A stretch of 14,888 nucleotides of DNA, taken from NCBI GenBank assembly GCA_002371715.1, contig DFGF01000088.1, forward strand, positions 1-14,888, in the 5' to 3' direction. Position 1 is the first letter of the stretch. Every line of letters begins with the position of its first letter. A program made the position numbers and the translations under genes. This document shows, in pieces, positions 11,893 through 14,888 of the stretch. A model generated the notes under the pieces. That model was not told the DNA's origin. It did no database searches and saw nothing but the letters and a program-made list of their open reading frames with translations. The DNA comes from Prevotella sp. UBA3757. GTDB taxonomy: Bacteria; Bacteroidota; Bacteroidia; Bacteroidales; Bacteroidaceae.

Positions 11893-14888
11893 ATGACGAA
11901 ACATTTCCTTTCTATATTTTTCGCACTGTTTTGTGTAGTCGGCGACTGTGTCGCCGACAGCATCCCTCAGTCCATGATGCAGCGCATCTACCAGGAGGTC
12001 CGCACGCCATACAAGTACGGCATGGTGGTGGCTCCTACCGACAACTACCATAAGATTGACTGTCCAACGGTGTTCCGCATGGGCGACCAGTGGTTCATGA
12101 CTTACGTGGTCTATAATGGCAAGGAAGGACTGGACGGCCGCGGCTACGAGACGTGGCTTGCCACGAGCAACGACCTGCTGCACTGGCAGACGCAGGGACG
12201 ACTCTTGAGCTACCCTGCCGACACGACGCGCTGGGATGCCAACCAGCGGGGCGGCTTTCCGGCCCTCATCGACTGGACATGGGGTGGCAGCTATGGCATC
12301 TCAAGATACAAGAAGAACTACTGGATGACCTATATCGGCGGTCATGGCACCGGCTACGAGGCTGTCCGCGAACCGCTAAACATCGGGTTGGCTTGGACTA
12401 ATGGCGACATCACCCAGGCCCACGAGTGGCAGACGGCTAAAGCCCCTCTGCTCAGCATCGACGACAAGGACGTGCAATGGTGGGAGAAACTGGTGCAGTA
12501 TAAGAGCACCATCTATGAAGACCCACAACGCACCTTGGGCCATCGCTTTATCATGTTCTACAATGCCGGAGGGGTCAATCCTCAAAACAGCCTCAAGGCT
12601 GAGCGCATCGGCATAGCCCTCTCCGACAACCTGAAAAAATGGAAGCGCTATGACGGCAATCCCGTCTATGCCCATGAGGCTCCCGGCATCATCACGGGCG
12701 ATGCCCAAATCGTCCGCATGACGCTCCCATCTGCTCTCAACTCGCATTGCAACGCCACACTCTCAAAGAGAGAGCTCTCAACTCACTACGTCATGTTCTA
12801 CTTCTCGGCCTACAACCCCGACCGGAAGTACAACGCCTACAACACATTCGCCGTCTCGCGCGACCTCATCCACTGGCAGGACTGGACCGGACCCGACCTG
12901 ATATGGCCCTCCAAATCCTACGACGAGATGTTTGCCCACAAGAGCTATGTGGTCAAGCATGATGGTGTGGTCTACCATTTCTACTGTGCCGTCAACGACG
13001 ACCAGCAGCGTGGCATAGCCGTCGCCACCAGCGTCCCCATGGGCCGTTCGGAGGTGCGCTTCCCCGCACCAGAGCGTAAGGGCCGCCGTACCGTCACCAA
13101 CCTCAACGAAGGCTGGACAGCTCTAGTTGTAGGTTGCGATTCCATCGCAACACCCATCAACATCCCTCACAACTTCGACGACTACTACGGCTACCGCCAA
13201 CTGCGCCACGGCAACCTGCACGGCAGTGCCGTCTATCAGAAGTCCTTTACCTTCCACCCCCAGGAAGGCAAGCGCTACTTCCTGCAGTTTGAGGGAGTCG
13301 GCACCTACGCCACCGTCACGCTCAACGATACACAATACCCCAAGGAACTCGTCGGCCGCACCGTCCTCACGCTCGATGTCACGGAGGCCCTCAACACCGG
13401 CAAGAACACGCTCCACGTTGCCGTCGACCATCCTGCCATGCAGACGGAGTCACCATGGGTCTGTGGCGGATGCTCGTCGGAATGGGGATTCAGCGAGGGC
13501 AGCCAGCCCTTCGGCATCTTCCGGCCCGTCAGCCTCATCGAGACCGATGCCGTACGCATCGAACCCTTTGGCGTCCACGTCTGGAACAATGCCGCCTGCG
13601 ACTCTGTCTTCATCGAGACCGAAGTCAAGAACTACACCTCCCAAACTCAACAAATAGAACTGGTCAACAAGTTCGCCCTCGCCAGCGGCAAGCAGGTTTT
13701 CCGGCAGGCAACGGCTCTGTCGTTGCTCCCCGGCGAGACGAAGGTCCACCGCCATGCCCAGCCCATCGCTGACGCCCACCGCTGGACTCTTTCCGACCCT
13801 TATCTCTACACCCTGACCACCATGATCAAGCGCCCCGCCCCCCCCGCGTCCGGTGGTTCAGCCACCACAGTGTCCGGTGGTTCAGCCACCGGAACCCCCG
13901 CCCTCATCACCACCGACGAGCTACGCACCCCCTTCGGCATCCGCAGCATCTCGTGGCCCGTCCACCGTCAACGTTCAACGTTCAACGTTCAACGTTCAAC
14001 ATCTTCCGACCATCGCTTCTACCTCAACGGCACGCCGGTCTTCATCAACGGCACCTGCGAGTACGAACACCTGTTGGGCCAGAGCCATGCCTTCACGCCC
14101 GAACAGATTCGTTCGCGCATCAAGCAGATACGCAACGCCGGCTTCAACGCCTTCCGCGAGGCTCACCAGCCCCACAACCTGCTCTACCAGCAACTGCTCG
14201 ACGAGCAGGGCATCCTGTTCTGGAGCCAGTTCTCGGCCCATATCTGGTACGACACCCCCCAGTTCCGCGACACCTTCAAGCGCCTCCTGGTGCGCTGGGT
14301 CAAGGAGCGTCGCAACTCCCCGTCGCTGGTACTCTGGGGACTGCAGAACGAGAGCGTGCTGCCCAAGGCATTTGCCGAGGAGTGTAGCGACATCATTCGC
14401 AGCCTTGACCCCACCTGCCGCGACCAGCGTGCCATCACCACCTGCAACGGCGGCGAGGGCACCGACTGGAACGTCATCCAAAACTGGAGCGGCACGTATG
14501 GCGGCTCTGCCAACAACTACGACAAGGAACTCAGTCAGCCCGAACAGTTGCTGAATGGCGAATACGGGGCCTGGCGCACGCTCGACCTGCATGGTGATGC
14601 CAAATACAGTGAGGAGTCGTTCACCCGTCTGCTCGAAACCAAGGCTCGCCTGGCCGAGAAAGCATACCACGACAGCATCGGTGTCTGCGGCCACTTCCAG
14701 TGGATATTCAACTCGCACGACAACCCCGGCCGCATACAGCCCGACGGAGCCTTGCGCCGTATCGACAAGGTTGGTCCCATCAACTACAAGGGGCTCGTCA
14801 CCACGTGGGAGGAACCCACGCCCGCCTACTACATGTACCGCCACCGCTACGTTTCCGGTGTAGGCAACGGCTCTGTCGTTGCCCCCAC
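11893..14888 (+). CDS. GH137-like five-bladed propeller fused to GH2 (BT0996-type beta-L-arabinofuranosidase / beta-glucuronidase), 3' end outside window
   Basis: Open from ATG 11893 through the last base; 998 residues seen, no stop. A signal peptide (about residues 1-21, no clear lipobox) precedes a GH43/GH137-like propeller (about 40-395: KIDCPTVFRMGDQWFMTY, ITGDAQIVRM, YVMFYFSA). A GH2 module then begins at about 400 (IPHNFDDYYGYRQLRHGNLHG). GH2 acid/base is Glu820 in WGLQNES (nt 14350-14352) and nucleophile Glu890 in NGEYGAW (nt 14560-14562). This order matches BT0996, where GH137 is a beta-L-arabinofuranosidase and GH2 a beta-glucuronidase acting on RG-II; assigning those substrates here is inference. 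The gene holds five odd in-frame repeat segments (11938, 12733, 13133, 13848, 13966), far more than its neighbours. Confidence 0.85.
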   Translation, partial: MTKHFLSIFFALFCVVGDCVADSIPQSMMQRIYQEVRTPYKYGMVVAPTDNYHKIDCPTVFRMGDQWFMTYVVYNGKEGLDGRGYETWLATSNDLLHWQTQGRLLSYPADTTRWDANQRGGFPALIDWTWGGSYGISRYKKNYWMTYIGGHGTGYEAVREPLNIGLAWTNGDITQAHEWQTAKAPLLSIDDKDVQWWEKLVQYKSTIYEDPQRTLGHRFIMFYNAGGVNPQNSLKAERIGIALSDNLKKWKRYDGNPVYAHEAPGIITGDAQIVRMTLPSALNSHCNATLSKRELSTHYVMFYFSAYNPDRKYNAYNTFAVSRDLIHWQDWTGPDLIWPSKSYDEMFAHKSYVVKHDGVVYHFYCAVNDDQQRGIAVATSVPMGRSEVRFPAPERKGRRTVTNLNEGWTALVVGCDSIATPINIPHNFDDYYGYRQLRHGNLHGSAVYQKSFTFHPQEGKRYFLQFEGVGTYATVTLNDTQYPKELVGRTVLTLDVTEALNTGKNTLHVAVDHPAMQTESPWVCGGCSSEWGFSEGSQPFGIFRPVSLIETDAVRIEPFGVHVWNNAACDSVFIETEVKNYTSQTQQIELVNKFALASGKQVFRQATALSLLPGETKVHRHAQPIADAHRWTLSDPYLYTLTTMIKRPAPPASGGSATTVSGGSATGTPALITTDELRTPFGIRSISWPVHRQRSTFNVQRSTSSDHRFYLNGTPVFINGTCEYEHLLGQSHAFTPEQIRSRIKQIRNAGFNAFREAHQPHNLLYQQLLDEQGILFWSQFSAHIWYDTPQFRDTFKRLLVRWVKERRNSPSLVLWGLQNESVLPKAFAEECSDIIRSLDPTCRDQRAITTCNGGEGTDWNVIQNWSGTYGGSANNYDKELSQPEQLLNGEYGAWRTLDLHGDAKYSEESFTRLLETKARLAEKAYHDSIGVCGHFQWIFNSHDNPGRIQPDGALRRIDKVGPINYKGLVTTWEEPTPAYYMYRHRYVSGVGNGSVVAP
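11938..11958. repeat. Perfect palindrome in the signal-peptide region of the GH137/GH2 gene
   Basis: GTCGGCGAC (11938-11946) and GTCGCCGAC (11950-11958) form a perfect 9-bp stem with a 3-nt TGT loop. It encodes residues 16-22 (VGDCVAD), at the expected cleavage site. It is preceded by GTAG, as is the palindrome at 13133 (TGTAGTC here, TGTAGGT there), which hints at a shared REP-like family. Confidence 0.7.
12733..12784. repeat. Repeat-bearing in-frame insertion in the propeller of the GH137/GH2 gene
   Basis: An 11-bp direct repeat GCTCTCAACTC (12733-12743 and 12774-12784) brackets 30 bp that contains a third CTCTCAA (12760-12766) and GAGAGAG. It encodes roughly residues 281-298 between AQIVRM and YVMFYFSA. 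In related propellers these two strands are joined by a turn of a few residues, so about 18-20 residues look inserted. It may be a decayed heptamer array (CTCTCAA unit). Confidence 0.55.
13133..13151. repeat. Perfect palindrome at the propeller-GH2 domain junction
   Basis: GTTGCGAT (13133-13140), loop TCC, ATCGCAAC (13144-13151): a perfect 8-bp stem. It is translated as part of LVVGCDSIATP (residues about 412-422) between the GH2 entry motif NLNEGW and the NIPHNFDDYYGYR strand. Confidence 0.7.
13848..13893. repeat. Duplicated palindromic repeat inside the GH2 module
   Basis: The 19-bp string GTCCGGTGGTTCAGCCACC occurs at 13848-13866 and 13872-13890, 24 bp (8 codons) apart. The second copy is completed to a perfect palindrome: TCCGGTGG (13873-13880), a 5-nt loop, CCACCGGA (13886-13893). 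In protein it gives two SGGSAT repeats in a Pro/Ala/Gly/Ser-rich loop (residues about 652-667), between the YLYTLTTMIK strand and LRTPFGIRSISW. Confidence 0.8.
13966..14000 (+). repeat. Heptamer tandem array E, inside the GH2 module
   Basis: One CGTCAAC followed by four exact GTTCAAC units (13973-14000). It is translated in frame as part of HRQRSTFNVQRSTSS (residues about 692-703), between SISWPV and the RFYLNGTPVFINGTCEYEH strand that enters the GH2 barrel. Related GH2 proteins have only a short polar turn here. Confidence 0.88.

Noticed and set aside
11893..11958. Lipoprotein signal for the GH137/GH2 protein (Cys at residues 14 and 19)
   Set aside because: Residues before each Cys (LF and GD) do not fit a lipobox, and the second Cys codon is part of the palindrome; a plain signal peptidase I site is more likely.

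Overview
The window is a single-direction block of six carbohydrate-active-enzyme genes, all on the + strand, from a member of the Bacteroidota. It looks Prevotella- or Bacteroides-like; I cannot name the species. The evidence is a Bacteroidota -7 promoter box (TATCTTTG at 1267-1274), the absence of clear Shine-Dalgarno sites, exported enzymes with cleavable signal peptides, and gene content typical of a polysaccharide utilization locus. No SusC/SusD pair, sensor, transporter, tRNA, rRNA, transposase or CRISPR array lies in the window, so this is the interior or edge of a larger locus.

Layout: 1-1191 is the C-terminal part of a GH95 enzyme (alpha-L-fucosidase or alpha-L-galactosidase). 1192-1310 is a regulatory region with three TGTAGC half-sites spaced exactly 21 bp apart and a -7 box. 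1311-3320 is a GH51 alpha-L-arabinofuranosidase. 3312-3420 holds a heptamer repeat array and then a strong intrinsic terminator. 3439-4896 is a GH140 apiosidase. 4983-9122 is a GH78 alpha-L-rhamnosidase fused to a sialidase-fold (Asp-box) domain. 9157-11886 is a large exported glycosidase, probably GH138 alpha-galacturonidase. 11893 to the window end is a five-bladed-propeller (GH137-like) plus GH2 fusion, like B. thetaiotaomicron BT0996. The last four genes are closely spaced (86, 34 and 6 nt) and read as one operon.

Function: GH95, GH2, GH138 and GH140 are the activities known to dismantle side chain A of the pectin rhamnogalacturonan II (RG-II): L-galactose, glucuronic acid, galacturonic acid and finally apiose. 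The GH137-like plus GH2 gene next to the putative GH138 gene mirrors BT0996-BT0997. GH78 and GH51 would take off rhamnose and arabinofuranose. I therefore infer an RG-II/complex-pectin locus. The GH140 and GH2 calls are strong; the GH138 call is tentative.

The most unusual content is not the enzymes but the repeats inside them. At least four genes carry in-frame tandem arrays built on a 7-bp period, each with a different but related unit (TCACCTC, ATCAGCC, AAACTTC, GTTCAAC). A fifth array in the GH51-GH140 gap (unit GATGTAA/GAGGTAA) is in the opposite orientation and overlaps the GH51 stop codon. In addition, perfect short palindromes sit inside the GH137/GH2 gene at its signal peptide, at its domain junction and in a loop. 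A GC-rich palindromic element with G-quadruplex potential occurs as an inverted pair bracketing the GH78 start codon, one copy being translated as a Gly-rich linker. Together these suggest mobile or expandable short repeats that are tolerated as protein loops in secreted enzymes.
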